The notes below the pieces were generated by a model. It was not told the origin of the DNA, searched no databases, and saw only the letters and a list, made by a program, of their open reading frames with translations. From an uncultured Ruegeria sp. (GTDB lineage Bacteria > Pseudomonadota > Alphaproteobacteria > Rhodobacterales > Rhodobacteraceae): a stretch of DNA of 64,000 nt. The position numbers and the translations under genes are program-made. Positions 1-11,161 of this stretch are shown here, one piece after another. The stretch spans positions 124,001 to 188,000 of the forward strand of contig NZ_CANNGO010000008.1 in NCBI RefSeq assembly GCF_947504215.1. The letters are read 5' to 3'. How positions within the stretch are numbered: the first letter of the stretch is position 1; the number at the start of each line of letters is the position of its first letter.

Positions 1-462
1 ATGGCGGATGCTGTCCCAATTCCGCGCGACATAATCGTTCAGATATGCATCGGAACTGGCGCGCATGCGAAGACGTACCTGGCCAACATGCCGCCAGACC
101 GGTTCACCATCCTGATAGATCACCGCAGCTGATAGCAGCATGTGCCGCTTGCCCCGCATCATCTTAAGCTGCGCCAACGCCTCTTCTCGCGTATCGGGCT
201 TTGACAACAATCGGCCCTCAAAATCCAGAACCTGATCGCACCCAAGAACCATTGGCCCCGGGTTCTTGTCACTGATCCTGCGCGCCTTCATTTCTGCCAG
301 CGCGTCCGCAACATCGCGGGGCGGGGCATCCTCTGCCAACAGCGCGCGTTTCATGGTATCCTCATCTACGCGCGCGATCTGAACGGTATGAGGCACCCCT
401 GCGTTTTCCAGCAGCTGCGTTCGGATTGAAGACCCTGATGCCAGGATGATGGGGACAGACAT
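1..462 (-). CDS. maf: Maf-like nucleoside triphosphate pyrophosphatase (3' end truncated by window edge)
   Basis: Reverse-strand translation MSVPIILASGSSIRTQLLENAGV...RVDEDTMK...; typical Maf N-terminus. Confidence 0.88.
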   Translation of the reverse strand, partial: MSVPIILASGSSIRTQLLENAGVPHTVQIARVDEDTMKRALLAEDAPPRDVADALAEMKARRISDKNPGPMVLGCDQVLDFEGRLLSKPDTREEALAQLKMMRGKRHMLLSAAVIYQDGEPVWRHVGQVRLRMRASSDAYLNDYVARNWDSIRH

Positions 463-865
463 GTGGACAACCCCGTGCGCAAATCATTGAGAGTTCTGGG
501 GTGCTTTTTATGGTTTTCCGGTTGACACGCAACCCTGGGAGTCTCGCGTCAGACTTCCCCGAGTCGCCCTAAAAAAGTCCAGCAGGGACAAGAATAACTG
601 TGACAAAAGGAACAACTCAAGTTTCCGGAATTACCCAGAGAGTTATCCCCACTAGAGTGATGATATTTTCGTTATAAGTACTTGTTTTAATTGTGTTAAA
701 TTTTGTATTAACAGAATCACTTATGATGGAAAAGATTCTGTCCACCTGGGGAAAATATAGGTGTAAAAAAGTAATCCACTGATTCCGGCCTCCCTACAAA
801 ACCATCATCCTTTTTCTTTTCTTATATTTTTATTAGGTAGGTCCCGAACAAAGCCGAGAACCAAA
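455..865. other. Candidate chromosomal replication origin (oriC)
   Basis: Noncoding gap between divergent maf and hemJ; AT-rich tracts at ~660-720 and ~808-838; DnaA-box-like 9-mers TGTGGACAA (462-470), TTATCCCCA (643-651), CTGTCCACC (739-747), TAATCCACT (772-780); next to the rho-mnmE-mnmG-rsmG-parAB block. Confidence 0.6.
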
Positions 866-1315
866 ATGACCGATCTTCTTTTCACGCTGTACCCATGGGT
901 GAAGTCGCTTCATATCATGGCCGTCATCTCGTGGATGGCTGGTCTGTTCTATCTTCCCAGATTGTTCGTCTATCACGTCGAAAAAGCGCAGTCCGTCGAT
1001 GGGGCGCAAGAGATTTTCTTCGAAATGGAGCACAAGCTGCTGCGCGTGATTATGGGACCCGCAAGTATCGTGGCCTGGGTGTGCGGATTGATCATGGTCT
1101 TTACTCCCGGCATCGTCGGCTGGGACTATAGCTGGCCCTGGGTCAAGGGCGCAGCTGTGATCGGCATGACGTGGTTTCATCATTGGCTGATGGCACGGCG
1201 TAAAGACTTCTTAGAGGGGCGTAACACGCTCACAGGGCGTCAGTACCGCATGATGAACGAGGTTCCGACCGTCTTGATGGTAGTGATCGTTCTGGCCGTG
1301 ATATTGAAATTCTGA
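866..1315 (+). CDS. hemJ: Protoporphyrinogen oxidase HemJ (UPF0093 membrane protein)
   Basis: MTDLLFTLYPWVKSLHIMAVISWMAGLFYLPRLFVYHVE. Confidence 0.9.
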   Translation: MTDLLFTLYPWVKSLHIMAVISWMAGLFYLPRLFVYHVEKAQSVDGAQEIFFEMEHKLLRVIMGPASIVAWVCGLIMVFTPGIVGWDYSWPWVKGAAVIGMTWFHHWLMARRKDFLEGRNTLTGRQYRMMNEVPTVLMVVIVLAVILKF

Positions 1316-1440
1316 GGCCTGTTTGACTCCGACCGCTTTGGCGCTTATGAAAGGCGCAACACGCCCGTCCGGGCGGCGTATCTTCCAAGTTGAAATTCCA
1401 TTCTGGTGCCGCGATCCCTGCGGCCGAGGTCCGTATCATA

Positions 1441-2712
1441 ATGACTACTGAATCCCTGAATCTGGCTGATCTGAAAGCCAAAAGCCCCAAAGACCTTCTG
1501 GCCATGGCCGAAGAGCTGGAAATCGAAAACGCCTCGACCATGCGAAAAGGCGAGATGATGTTCCAGATCCTCCGCGAACGCGCGGATGAGGGCTGGGTCG
1601 TGGGCGGCGACGGTGTGCTTGAGGTTCTGCAGGATGGGTTCGGCTTTCTGCGGTCGCCCGAGGCGAACTATCTGCCCGGCCCGGATGATATCTATGTCTC
1701 TCCGGATATGATCCGCCTGCACTCGCTGCGCACCGGTGACACGGTCGAGGGTGATATCAAAGCACCTGATGAGAGTGAGCGCTATTTCGCGCTAACCAAA
1801 GTTACCAAGATCAACTTTGAAGAGCCCGAGAAAGCCAAGCACAAAGTCGCTTTTGACAACCTGACACCGCTGTATCCGGATGAGCGTCTGAAGATGGAGA
1901 TCGAAGATCCGACCATCAAGGACAAATCGGCCCGCGTGATTGACTTGGTCTCACCCATCGGGAAAGGCCAGCGGTCGCTGATCGTGGCACCTCCACGGAC
2001 CGGTAAAACGGTCATCCTGCAAAATATCGCTCATTCGATCGAACAGAACCATCCGGAGTGCTACCTGATCGTTCTGCTGATCGACGAACGCCCGGAAGAG
2101 GTGACCGACATGCAGCGTTCGGTGAAGGGTGAGGTTGTTTCTTCTACCTTCGACGAACCGGCGACGCGCCACGTGGCCGTGTCTGAGATGGTGATCGAAA
2201 AAGCCAAGCGTTTGGTCGAACATAAACGAGATGTTGTTATTCTTCTCGATTCGATCACAAGACTTGGTAGAGCTTTTAACACAGTAGTCCCATCTTCGGG
2301 TAAAGTTCTGACCGGTGGTGTGGATGCAAACGCCCTGCAACGACCCAAGCGTTTCTTTGGTGCGGCACGGAATATCGAAGAGGGTGGTTCGCTGACCATC
2401 ATCGCCACCGCTCTGATCGACACTGGTAGCCGGATGGACGAAGTGATCTTTGAAGAATTCAAAGGCACCGGTAACTCGGAAATCGTGCTGGATCGCAAGA
2501 TCGCAGACAAGCGCGTGTTCCCTGCGATCGACATCCTTAAATCCGGTACCCGGAAAGAGGACCTGCTGGTCGATAAGGGCGATCTGGCCAAGACCTTTGT
2601 CCTACGCCGTATCCTGAACCCGATGGGCACCACCGACGCGATTGAGTTCCTGTTGTCCAAGTTGAAACAGACCAAGACGAACGGTGAGTTCTTCGATTCG
2701 ATGAATACCTGA
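1441..2712 (+). CDS. rho: Transcription termination factor Rho
   Basis: [62 protein letters not shown]-loop. Confidence 0.97.
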   Translation: MTTESLNLADLKAKSPKDLLAMAEELEIENASTMRKGEMMFQILRERADEGWVVGGDGVLEVLQDGFGFLRSPEANYLPGPDDIYVSPDMIRLHSLRTGDTVEGDIKAPDESERYFALTKVTKINFEEPEKAKHKVAFDNLTPLYPDERLKMEIEDPTIKDKSARVIDLVSPIGKGQRSLIVAPPRTGKTVILQNIAHSIEQNHPECYLIVLLIDERPEEVTDMQRSVKGEVVSSTFDEPATRHVAVSEMVIEKAKRLVEHKRDVVILLDSITRLGRAFNTVVPSSGKVLTGGVDANALQRPKRFFGAARNIEEGGSLTIIATALIDTGSRMDEVIFEEFKGTGNSEIVLDRKIADKRVFPAIDILKSGTRKEDLLVDKGDLAKTFVLRRILNPMGTTDAIEFLLSKLKQTKTNGEFFDSMNT

Positions 2713-2742
2713 CATAGGTCTTAACCGACGCGAGGCCTTCGA

Positions 2743-4029
2743 ATGGATACGATCTTCGCCTTGGCCAGCGCGCAAGGCAAAGCCGGAGTGGCTGTCATTC
2801 GCTTGTCTGGCCCGCGCGCGCATCATGCTGCAGCCACCCTTACTGGCGGAGAGTTGTCTGCCAGAGGTATGAAACTGTGTACGCTTCGTGACCCGTCTGG
2901 GTCACGTTTAGATGATGGGCTGGTTCTGACCTTCCAGGCACCCGCAAGCTTTACCGGCGAAGATGTGGCCGAACTGCAGATCCACGGAAGTACGGCTTCA
3001 GTAAACGCGGTGCTGCGGTGTCTGTCCGAGGCGGATGGCCTGCGCTTGGCAGACCCCGGTGAGTTCACACGTCGGGCCTTGGAAAACGGGAAGATGGATC
3101 TGACGCAGGTCGAAGGACTTGCGGATCTGATTGACGCCGAAACTGAGGCGCAGCGGAAGCAGGCCCAGACCATTCTTGCCGGTAAGCTGGGCGGGCTGGC
3201 GGAACGATGGCGACGCGATTTGATACGTGCAGCCTCTCTGTTGGAAGCGGTCATCGACTTTGCTGATGAGGAGGTTCCAGCAGATGTGACACCCGAAGTA
3301 CATGATCTTGTATCGCGTGTCATGACCGATCTGAAACGCGAGGCGGCCGGTGTTAAGATAGCCGAACGGATCCGAACCGGGTTTGAAGTTGCCATTGTTG
3401 GTTTGCCGAATGCAGGAAAATCCACATTGTTGAATGCATTGGCCGGGCGTGAAGCGGCGATTACATCTGAATACGCGGGAACGACCCGGGATGTCATCGA
3501 AGTTCGAATGGATCTGGCGGGATTGCCGGTGACTTTGTTGGACACGGCAGGATTGCGGGACACCCAGGACTATGTAGAAAACCTGGGAATCGAGCTGGCC
3601 AGAAAGCGCGCCGAGGCGGCAGACCTTCGGGTGTTCTTGACGGAATCACCAAAGGAACTGGGTGTTCCAATGCAAGACGGTGACATCCAGGTTTTGCCCA
3701 AAGCAGACCTGCGAGCAGAGTCAGACGGTGGCATCTCTGGTAAGACGGGGCAGGGTATCGATACGCTGATATCCCAGATTTCGTATATACTTGGTCATAG
3801 ATATACTAGCCATGGTATCGCCACACGCGAACGTCATCGTGTTGCGATTGTTAAAGCTGTGGATGCTCTTGGATCAGCAATGGCGGTTCTGGAATCAGGC
3901 CCAGACTTGTATGATATCGCAGCGGAAGAGCTGCGAACTGCGATCCGGGCCCTTGAATCTCTGGTCGGAAGAATAGATGTCGAAACCCTGTTGGATGAAA
4001 TCTTCTCCAGCTTTTGTCTCGGTAAGTGA
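2743..4029 (+). CDS. mnmE: tRNA uridine-5-carboxymethylaminomethyl(34) synthesis GTPase MnmE
   Basis: [38 protein letters not shown]-terminal FCLGK. Confidence 0.97.
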   Translation: MDTIFALASAQGKAGVAVIRLSGPRAHHAAATLTGGELSARGMKLCTLRDPSGSRLDDGLVLTFQAPASFTGEDVAELQIHGSTASVNAVLRCLSEADGLRLADPGEFTRRALENGKMDLTQVEGLADLIDAETEAQRKQAQTILAGKLGGLAERWRRDLIRAASLLEAVIDFADEEVPADVTPEVHDLVSRVMTDLKREAAGVKIAERIRTGFEVAIVGLPNAGKSTLLNALAGREAAITSEYAGTTRDVIEVRMDLAGLPVTLLDTAGLRDTQDYVENLGIELARKRAEAADLRVFLTESPKELGVPMQDGDIQVLPKADLRAESDGGISGKTGQGIDTLISQISYILGHRYTSHGIATRERHRVAIVKAVDALGSAMAVLESGPDLYDIAAEELRTAIRALESLVGRIDVETLLDEIFSSFCLGK

Positions 4030-4032
4030 GGA

Positions 4033-5904
4033 GTGTTTCACGTGAAACATTCGAATTTCGATGTGGTCGTGATTGGTGCAGGTCATGCGGGCACCGAAGC
4101 TGCGCATGCGGCCGCGAGAATGGGTGCGGCCACCGCTCTGGTAACGCTGTCGGCGGCAGATATCGGTGTTATGTCCTGTAACCCGGCGATTGGCGGACTG
4201 GGAAAAGGGCACCTGGTGCGAGAGATTGATGCACTGGATGGTGTCATGGGCCGAGTTGCGGATCGTGCGGGTATCCAATTTCGCTTATTGAATCGCCGGA
4301 AGGGACCTGCCGTTCAAGGACCGCGCACGCAAGCGGACCGGTCGTTGTACAAGGCAGCGATGCAAAAGGAAACGCAGGGCCAGGAACATCTTTCGGTGAT
4401 CACTGGCGAAGTCGTTGATTTTCTGATGGATAGTGATCGCGTTGTAGGAGTGAAGCTAGGCGACGACTCAGAGATTCCGGCACGTGCTGTCATCCTGACA
4501 TCCGGCACCTTTCTGCGCGGCGTTATCCATATCGGCGACATTTCTCGCCCGGGTGGCCGTATGGGGGACCGCCCCTCTGTCAAGCTGGCCGAGCGTCTGG
4601 ACAGCTATAAACTTCCCATGGGGCGGCTCAAAACTGGTACTCCACCGCGTCTGGACGGCCGAACAATTGACTGGTCCGATCTGGCTCGTCAGGACGGTGA
4701 CGACGAACCGACACTGTTCTCGTTCCTTTCCACATCGGTTATTGCGCCGCAAATCGCTTGCGGAATCACACACACGAACGAACGCACACACGAAATCATC
4801 GAAAAGAACCTGGCCAAATCTGCGATGTATGGCGGTCATATCGATGGCGTAGGGCCAAGATATTGTCCTTCGATCGAAGACAAGATCGTTCGGTTTGCCG
4901 ACAAGGACTCTCATCAAGTCTTCCTCGAACCCGAAGGTGTCAACGATCATACGATTTACCCAAACGGTATTTCGACCTCTTTGCCACAGGATGTTCAGCT
5001 AGATTATGTGCGCTCGATCAAAGGGCTTGAAAAAGCTGATATTCTGCAACCAGGATATGCCATTGAGTACGATTATGTAGACCCGCGCGTGCTGACCGCG
5101 TCCTTGTCGCTGCCAGAGATCCCGGGACTATATCTTGCGGGTCAAATCAACGGAACAACAGGATATGAGGAGGCGGCGGCCCAAGGTATGGTAGCTGGCC
5201 TGAATGCGGCGCTCGAAGTCCGTGTCCGCGAGCCTGCTCACTTCACCCGGGCGGACAGCTATATTGGCGTTATGATCGATGATCTGACGACACGTGGTGT
5301 TGCTGAACCTTACCGCATGTTCACCTCTCGGGCCGAGTTCCGCCTGTCGTTGCGCGCGGACAATGCCGATCAACGCCTAACACCACTTGGCCTGAATCTG
5401 GGGTGCGTAGGCGCGACCCGACGATCTCATTTTGAAAAGAAAATGCACCAACTTGATGCAGTAAAATCAAGACTGACCGACCGAACTTACACACCAAAAG
5501 AGGTGCGGTCCGCAGGTATTAATATCAATCAGGATGGGAATCGTCGCGACGGTATGGCGATCCTGGCATTCCCGGATGTTTCTTTTGATGGGTTGCTGCC
5601 TTTGATTCCTGATCTTCACGATGTTGAACCAGGAATCCGCCTGCAAGTCGAGCGTGATGCATTGTATGCGAATTATATTGCCCGACAACAAAGGGATGTC
5701 GACGCAATGAAACGCGACGAAGCTTATGTAATCCCGCGAGCATTTGACTATTTCGCGCTGGATGGATTGTCATCCGAGATGAAGCAAAAGCTTTCTCAGG
5801 CCAAGCCAGAGAACATCGCGCAGGCCAGTCGGGTGGAGGGGGTTACGCCAGCCGCCCTGACGCTGGTTCTTGCCAAGCTTCGCAAAGAAGCCAGGCGCGC
5901 ATGA
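4033..5904 (+). CDS. mnmG: tRNA uridine-5-carboxymethylaminomethyl(34) synthesis enzyme MnmG (start could be GTG 4033 or GTG 4042)
   Basis: [26 protein letters not shown]-binding N-terminus; full-length GidA family. Confidence 0.96.
   Translation: MFHVKHSNFDVVVIGAGHAGTEAAHAAARMGAATALVTLSAADIGVMSCNPAIGGLGKGHLVREIDALDGVMGRVADRAGIQFRLLNRRKGPAVQGPRTQADRSLYKAAMQKETQGQEHLSVITGEVVDFLMDSDRVVGVKLGDDSEIPARAVILTSGTFLRGVIHIGDISRPGGRMGDRPSVKLAERLDSYKLPMGRLKTGTPPRLDGRTIDWSDLARQDGDDEPTLFSFLSTSVIAPQIACGITHTNERTHEIIEKNLAKSAMYGGHIDGVGPRYCPSIEDKIVRFADKDSHQVFLEPEGVNDHTIYPNGISTSLPQDVQLDYVRSIKGLEKADILQPGYAIEYDYVDPRVLTASLSLPEIPGLYLAGQINGTTGYEEAAAQGMVAGLNAALEVRVREPAHFTRADSYIGVMIDDLTTRGVAEPYRMFTSRAEFRLSLRADNADQRLTPLGLNLGCVGATRRSHFEKKMHQLDAVKSRLTDRTYTPKEVRSAGININQDGNRRDGMAILAFPDVSFDGLLPLIPDLHDVEPGIRLQVERDALYANYIARQQRDVDAMKRDEAYVIPRAFDYFALDGLSSEMKQKLSQAKPENIAQASRVEGVTPAALTLVLAKLRKEARRA
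4034..4049. promoter_or_regulatory. parS: parS centromere site 1 (perfect 16-bp palindrome)
   Basis: TGTTTCACGTGAAACA, identical to the canonical ParB-binding parS; parAB lies 2.5 kb downstream. Confidence 0.95.
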
Positions 5905-6521
5905 CACCTGAGCATTCTCTTTTTGAGGATTTGAATGTTTCACGTGAAACATTTTCCCGGCTTATAACATATGTCGATTTGATAAATCGCTGGAATCCGA
6001 AGATCAATTTGGTCTCTCGAAACAGCTTGTCTGATATCTGGGAGCGTCACATCCTTGATTCCGTTCAGGTTTACAGATGTGCTGATGAATTTCGAAGTTG
6101 GGTGGACCTTGGCAGTGGCGGCGGTTTCCCGGGTATGGTTTGCGCCATAATGGCAGCTGATGAATCGCCGCAAGCCCGTTTTTCGCTTGTAGAAAGCGAT
6201 CAAAGAAAATCCGCGTTCCTACGCAGTGTTGCGCGGGAATGTGGCCTTGATTGCAAAGTCATCTCCAAGCGAATCGAGGCCGTTGATGGGCTGGACGCAG
6301 ATATCATATCAGCCCGGGCTTTGGCAGATCTGCGCACGTTATTGTCTTTTTGTGACAGGCATTTAAGTAAAAATGGGACAGCTTTGTTGCCGAAAGGCGC
6401 AAACTGGAAAAAAGAGCTAGGTGAAGCGCGCGAGGAATGGAATTTCGACGCGGAGCCGATTACAAGTTTAACTGAACCCCAGGCCGTTATCCTTAAGATC
6501 AAAGGAGTATCACGTGGTTGA
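5901..6521 (+). CDS. rsmG: 16S rRNA (guanine(527)-N7)-methyltransferase RsmG
   Basis: [41 protein letters not shown] motif. Confidence 0.96.
   Translation: MTPEHSLFEDLNVSRETFSRLITYVDLINRWNPKINLVSRNSLSDIWERHILDSVQVYRCADEFRSWVDLGSGGGFPGMVCAIMAADESPQARFSLVESDQRKSAFLRSVARECGLDCKVISKRIEAVDGLDADIISARALADLRTLLSFCDRHLSKNGTALLPKGANWKKELGEAREEWNFDAEPITSLTEPQAVILKIKGVSRG
5936..5951. promoter_or_regulatory. parS: parS centromere site 2 (perfect 16-bp palindrome)
   Basis: TGTTTCACGTGAAACA, encoding N-V-S-R-E-T of RsmG. Confidence 0.95.
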
Positions 6522-7317
6522 TCTGTCTCGTCCTTCAGGGCCTCGTATTATTGCGGTAGCCAATCAGAAGGGCGGGGTTGGAAAAACGACGACGGCGATC
6601 AATCTGGCAGCCGGTTTGGCTGAAGCTGGCTGCAGGGTTTTGGTGGTTGATCTTGATCCACAGGGAAACGCATCAACCGGCTTGGGTGTAGAGGATCGGG
6701 ATTGGACCACTTATGATCTGATCCTTGATGACGCGCCGCTTGAGGCGGTTGTACAGGAAACGGAAATCGGCGGCTTATATGTTGTTCCGGCGACTGTGGA
6801 TCTGAGCTCGGCTGATATTGAGCTCATTTCGAATGAAAAACGCAGCTATCTTTTGCATGATGCATTGCGCCAAACCGCAATCGATCCATTTGAGCTGGAT
6901 TTTGTCCTGATTGATTGCCCGCCATCGCTGAACCTGTTGACCGTGAACGCAATGGTCGCGGCCCATTCCATACTGGTTCCGCTGCAAAGTGAATTCTTTG
7001 CTTTGGAAGGGCTTTCGCAACTCATGCTCACGATTCGAGAGGTGCGGCAGACCGCAAATCCGGACCTGAGAATCGAAGGTGTTGTGTTGACCATGTATGA
7101 CAACCGCAACAACTTGTCCCGCCAGGTCGAAAAGGATGCACGTGACAATCTGGGAGAGATGGTCTTTAAGACCAAGATACCCAGAAATGTGCGGGTCAGC
7201 GAAGCGCCGTCTTATGCGCTGCCAGTTTTGCAATATGACTCGGGCTCGCTTGGAGCGATGGCTTATCGGCATCTGGCACGCGAGGTCATGCACAAGAACA
7301 ATAAAGCCGCCGCCTGA
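6514..7317 (+). CDS. parA: Chromosome partitioning ATPase ParA
   Basis: IIAVANQKGGVGKTTTAINLAAGLAE deviant Walker A. Confidence 0.96.
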   Translation: MVDLSRPSGPRIIAVANQKGGVGKTTTAINLAAGLAEAGCRVLVVDLDPQGNASTGLGVEDRDWTTYDLILDDAPLEAVVQETEIGGLYVVPATVDLSSADIELISNEKRSYLLHDALRQTAIDPFELDFVLIDCPPSLNLLTVNAMVAAHSILVPLQSEFFALEGLSQLMLTIREVRQTANPDLRIEGVVLTMYDNRNNLSRQVEKDARDNLGEMVFKTKIPRNVRVSEAPSYALPVLQYDSGSLGAMAYRHLAREVMHKNNKAAA

Positions 7318-7337
7318 GCGGTAGTGAGGAGGGCGAC

Positions 7338-8234
7338 GTGAGCGCCAAAAAGACAAAACCAAGGGGCTTGGGGCGCGGGTTGTCTGCCCTAATGGCCGAT
7401 GTCACGCAGGATTCCGAGGGGCGCTTGCCGACGACGTCGCGGCGCCCTGACCTGAATGTTCCGATTGAAAAGCTGCGCGCCAACCCAAACCAGCCACGCC
7501 GGACCTTTATGCCCGAGCAGCTAGATGAACTGGCTGCATCGGTGAAGGAAAAAGGCATCATTCAGCCTTTGATCGTCCGTTCAGTGGGTGGTGGCGCGTA
7601 CGAGATCGTAGCGGGCGAACGGCGCTGGCGCGCTGCGCAAATGGCACAACTGCATGAAATCCCTGTAATTGTTCGTGAATTTGACGACACCGAGGTTCTG
7701 GAAGTCGCGATTATCGAAAACATTCAGCGGGCAGATCTGAACGCGGTGGAAGAAGCGGCAGGCTACAAACAGCTTATGGACCGCTTTGGCCACACTCAAG
7801 AAAAGCTTGCCGAAGCGCTGGGAAAAAGCCGAAGCCATATCGCCAACCTTCTGCGCCTGCTTTCGCTGCCAATGGATGTGCAGTCGTTCGTGATCCAAGG
7901 GAAATTATCTGCCGGGCATGCAAGGGCTTTGATCACCGCAGAGAATCCGTCAGAGCTGGCCAAGATCATCGTTCGCGATGGTTTGTCGGTGCGTGCGACG
8001 GAAAGCCTGGTTAAAAAACAGCAGCAAGGCGAAGTAAAGGGCCCAACACCTCGGCCCAGAAACCTGGATTCGGGGAAAGATGCGGATACGCGCGCCTTGG
8101 AAAAGGATTTGTCAGCCATCCTGGCGATGAAAGTGACAATCAATCACAAGCCCGGTACGGAAACGGGGCAGGTGGTGCTGACCTATGAAAACCTGGACCA
8201 GCTTGACGATCTTTGCGCCAAGCTCAGCCGTTAG
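7338..8234 (+). CDS. parB: Chromosome partitioning protein ParB
   Basis: RGLGRGLSALMAD; IEKLRANPNQPRRTF; YEIVAGERRWRAAQMA. Confidence 0.96.
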   Translation: MSAKKTKPRGLGRGLSALMADVTQDSEGRLPTTSRRPDLNVPIEKLRANPNQPRRTFMPEQLDELAASVKEKGIIQPLIVRSVGGGAYEIVAGERRWRAAQMAQLHEIPVIVREFDDTEVLEVAIIENIQRADLNAVEEAAGYKQLMDRFGHTQEKLAEALGKSRSHIANLLRLLSLPMDVQSFVIQGKLSAGHARALITAENPSELAKIIVRDGLSVRATESLVKKQQQGEVKGPTPRPRNLDSGKDADTRALEKDLSAILAMKVTINHKPGTETGQVVLTYENLDQLDDLCAKLSR

Positions 8235-8577
8235 GGCGGGTCCAGATAAAGACCATAACGCCCGACAAGACGATGGCCTGAATGATCAGTACGTGATTTG
8301 GCGCCGACATCACGACGGATAATCCAAACACGGCGGCAACGGAAACAGTTGCCGCTTTTTTTGCACCGGGTCGAATTGCGCCCGAGTTTTGCCAATCCTG
8401 GATCATTGGGCCAAATACCCGGTGGCTGAGCAGCCAATTGTGCAGCCTGGACGAAGAGCGGGCGAAAAAGAACGCGGCCAGTAAAAGAAAAGGGACCGTT
8501 GGCAACAGTGGTAGCACGATTCCGATCACGGCCAGTGCGACACACAGCAATCCCAGCGCGGCCCAAAGATAATGCAT
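8224..8577 (-). CDS. YbaN/DUF454-family inner membrane protein
   Basis: GIVLPLLPTVPFLLLAAFFFARSSSRLHNWLLSHRVFGPMIQDW. Confidence 0.8.
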   Translation of the reverse strand: MHYLWAALGLLCVALAVIGIVLPLLPTVPFLLLAAFFFARSSSRLHNWLLSHRVFGPMIQDWQNSGAIRPGAKKAATVSVAAVFGLSVVMSAPNHVLIIQAIVLSGVMVFIWTRPNG

Positions 8578-8580
8578 GCG

Positions 8581-9735
8581 CTACCCTAATAGCTCTCGGA
8601 TGACAGCGTTCAGAAGAGCGCGCCCGTTCTTGGTTGCAATAAGCCTGCCGTCTTGATGCGTGATCATGCCCATTTCAGAAAGCTCATCAATTTTTGAAGC
8701 AGATAAAGAATCTCCTGATAGCTGCTCGAATCTATCTATATATAGACCTTCGGATAACCTCATACACATCATAAGGTATTCATTGGCCTGGTCCTGAGAA
8801 GAAAGTACGCTGCGTTCCTTTTCACCCGACCCTGAAGCAGCGGCAGTCAGCCACCCATTCGGAGACAGGTAGGTCTCGGTTGCAAATTTGCGATCATCTA
8901 ACGTGATCCGGCCGTGTGCACCCGGCCCAATGCCGACGTAATCGCCATAGCGCCAATAGATCAGATTGTGCTGCGACTCGGCCCCGGGGCGCGCATGATT
9001 GGAGACTTCGTAAGCCGGTAACCCATGGGCTTCGCAAATATCTTGTGTGGCTAGATACATGTCAGCTGCACTGTCGTCTTCTGGCAGGCCGCGCAGTTTG
9101 CCAACGGCGTAGCGGTCTCCAAAGGCTGTCCCATCCTCAATCGTCAGCTGATACAGCGACAGGTGATCCACCGCCATGGACAGAGCTTCTGTCAACTCAG
9201 AGCACCAGGCATCCAGTGTTTGGTGCTGTCGTGCGTAGATCAGGTCAAAGCTGACGCGATCAAAGCAGTTGCGGGCAATGTCAAAGGCCGATCGTGCTTC
9301 GGCCACTGTATGAATGCGCCCCAACCGACGCAGATCATCGTCGTTCAACGCCTGAACGCCCATCGAAATCCGATTGACACCGGCGTCGCGATAGGCGGCA
9401 AACCGGCTGGCTTCGACGGACCCGGGGTTGGCCTCGAGAGTGATTTCCATGTTATTGGAGGGGCGCCAGAGTGCGCGGGCTTCATCAATTACCGCAGCCA
9501 CGGTTTCCGGTGCCATCAACGACGGCGTACCTCCGCCAAAGAAGATTGTGTTCAATACCCGGTCCGGCGTTTCCGCTGCAGATCTCTTTAGCTCACTCAG
9601 ATAGGATGTAAGCCATTGTTTTTGATTAATATTACGTGATACATGGCTGTTGAAGTCGCAATAGGGGCACTTGGCCTCGCAAAAGGGCCAGTGCACGTAC
9701 AGGCCAAAGCCCCCGTTGCGCCAATCATCTGCCAA
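8581..9735 (-). CDS. hemW: Radical SAM family heme chaperone HemW
   Basis: GLYVHWPFCEAKCPYCDFNSHV CxxxCxxC; FFGGGTPSLM. Confidence 0.93.
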   Translation of the reverse strand: MADDWRNGGFGLYVHWPFCEAKCPYCDFNSHVSRNINQKQWLTSYLSELKRSAAETPDRVLNTIFFGGGTPSLMAPETVAAVIDEARALWRPSNNMEITLEANPGSVEASRFAAYRDAGVNRISMGVQALNDDDLRRLGRIHTVAEARSAFDIARNCFDRVSFDLIYARQHQTLDAWCSELTEALSMAVDHLSLYQLTIEDGTAFGDRYAVGKLRGLPEDDSAADMYLATQDICEAHGLPAYEVSNHARPGAESQHNLIYWRYGDYVGIGPGAHGRITLDDRKFATETYLSPNGWLTAAASGSGEKERSVLSSQDQANEYLMMCMRLSEGLYIDRFEQLSGDSLSASKIDELSEMGMITHQDGRLIATKNGRALLNAVIRELLG

Positions 9736-10339
9736 AACAGCCTTTCACGAACATCTCCATTGCGCGACCGCGATGGCTGATCTTGTTCTTTTCCCAGCGA
9801 TCCATCTCGGCAAAGGTAATGTCGTGACCGTCGGGGACAAACATTGGGTCATAGCCAAACCCATCTTTACCGCGAATAGGCCAGACGAGGTGGCCGGGGG
9901 CGATGCCCTCGAACACTTCGTCATGGCCGTCGGGCCATGCTAAAACCAATGTGCTACGGAACTGTGCGGTACGCGGATGCGCTGCGTTCCTGGCTTCAAG
10001 TTCGTTGTGGGCACGGGTCATCGCCATCAGGAAATCCCGGCCATTGCCGGTTTCGGCCCAGTCAGCGGTGTAAACGCCCGGCGCGCCGTTCAGCGCATCG
10101 ATGGTGATCCCGGAATCGTCCGACAGGGCAGGCAGGCCGGTGGCCTTCGCAGCGGCATGTGCCTTGATCCGGGCATTGCCGACGAAAGTATCCTCGGTTT
10201 CCTCCGGCTCGGGCAAGTTCATATCACCAGCACCAACAACACTTACGCCAAAAGGCTCAAGCAGATGCGCCACTTCCTCAAGCTTGCCGTTGTTATGCGT
10301 GGCCACCAACAGCCTGTCCCCGTCGAACTTGCGGGTCAT
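9725..10339 (-). CDS. rdgB: RdgB/HAM1 non-canonical purine NTP pyrophosphatase
   Basis: [41 protein letters not shown]. Confidence 0.94.
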   Translation of the reverse strand: MTRKFDGDRLLVATHNNGKLEEVAHLLEPFGVSVVGAGDMNLPEPEETEDTFVGNARIKAHAAAKATGLPALSDDSGITIDALNGAPGVYTADWAETGNGRDFLMAMTRAHNELEARNAAHPRTAQFRSTLVLAWPDGHDEVFEGIAPGHLVWPIRGKDGFGYDPMFVPDGHDITFAEMDRWEKNKISHRGRAMEMFVKGCFGR

Positions 10340-11049
10340 GCGGCGGCGGCCTTTTGCGCGGCAACCAATTCGCCGACGCCTTTTTCAGCCAGATCCATCA
10401 GTTGATTCATCTGATCACGGCTAAAGACCGAGCCTTCGGCGCTCATCTGCACTTCGATCAGCTTTTTTGTGCCGGTCATGATGAAGTTACCATCAACACC
10501 CGCTTCACTGTCTTCGGGATAGTCCAAGTCGAGCACTGGCTGACCGGCATAGATACCGCAGGACACGGCAGCCACCGGATCGACCAGCGGGTCCGAAATC
10601 ACATCACCTGTTTTCATCAATTTGTTCACCGCCAGACGCAGCGCGACCCAGCCGCCGGTGATCGAGGCACAACGGGTGCCGCCGTCGGCCTGGATCACAT
10701 CGCAATCCACGGTGATCTGACGCTCACCCAGCGCAACCCGGTCCACGCCCGCGCGCAAGGACCGGCCGATCAGTCGTTGGATTTCCACAGTGCGACCACC
10801 TTGCTTGCCACTGGCTGCTTCGCGCCGCATTCGCGTGTTGGTTGCGCGGGGCAGCATGCCGTATTCGGCAGTGACCCAACCTAGCCCTGACCCCTTGATG
10901 AACGGTGGTACGCGATCCTCGATTGTGGCGGTGCACAGCACATGAGTGTCACCCATTTTGATCAGGCAGGAACCTTCGGCATGTTTGGTGAAACCGGTCT
11001 CAATTGAAACCGCGCGCATTTCGTTTAGATCACGTCCTGAGGGTCGCAT
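10336..11049 (-). CDS. rph: Ribonuclease PH
   Basis: [50 protein letters not shown]. Confidence 0.97.
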   Translation of the reverse strand: MRPSGRDLNEMRAVSIETGFTKHAEGSCLIKMGDTHVLCTATIEDRVPPFIKGSGLGWVTAEYGMLPRATNTRMRREAASGKQGGRTVEIQRLIGRSLRAGVDRVALGERQITVDCDVIQADGGTRCASITGGWVALRLAVNKLMKTGDVISDPLVDPVAAVSCGIYAGQPVLDLDYPEDSEAGVDGNFIMTGTKKLIEVQMSAEGSVFSRDQMNQLMDLAEKGVGELVAAQKAAAA

Positions 11050-11161
11050 TGGAAATCCTTTGTTTGCTGGGTTGGGGATAACGCCCCGTAGCGTTACGAT
11101 GCAACCCCGATTGACCTTTCGTATGCCTGCTATTTAATGACAATCCAGCAAGGGATTGCCG

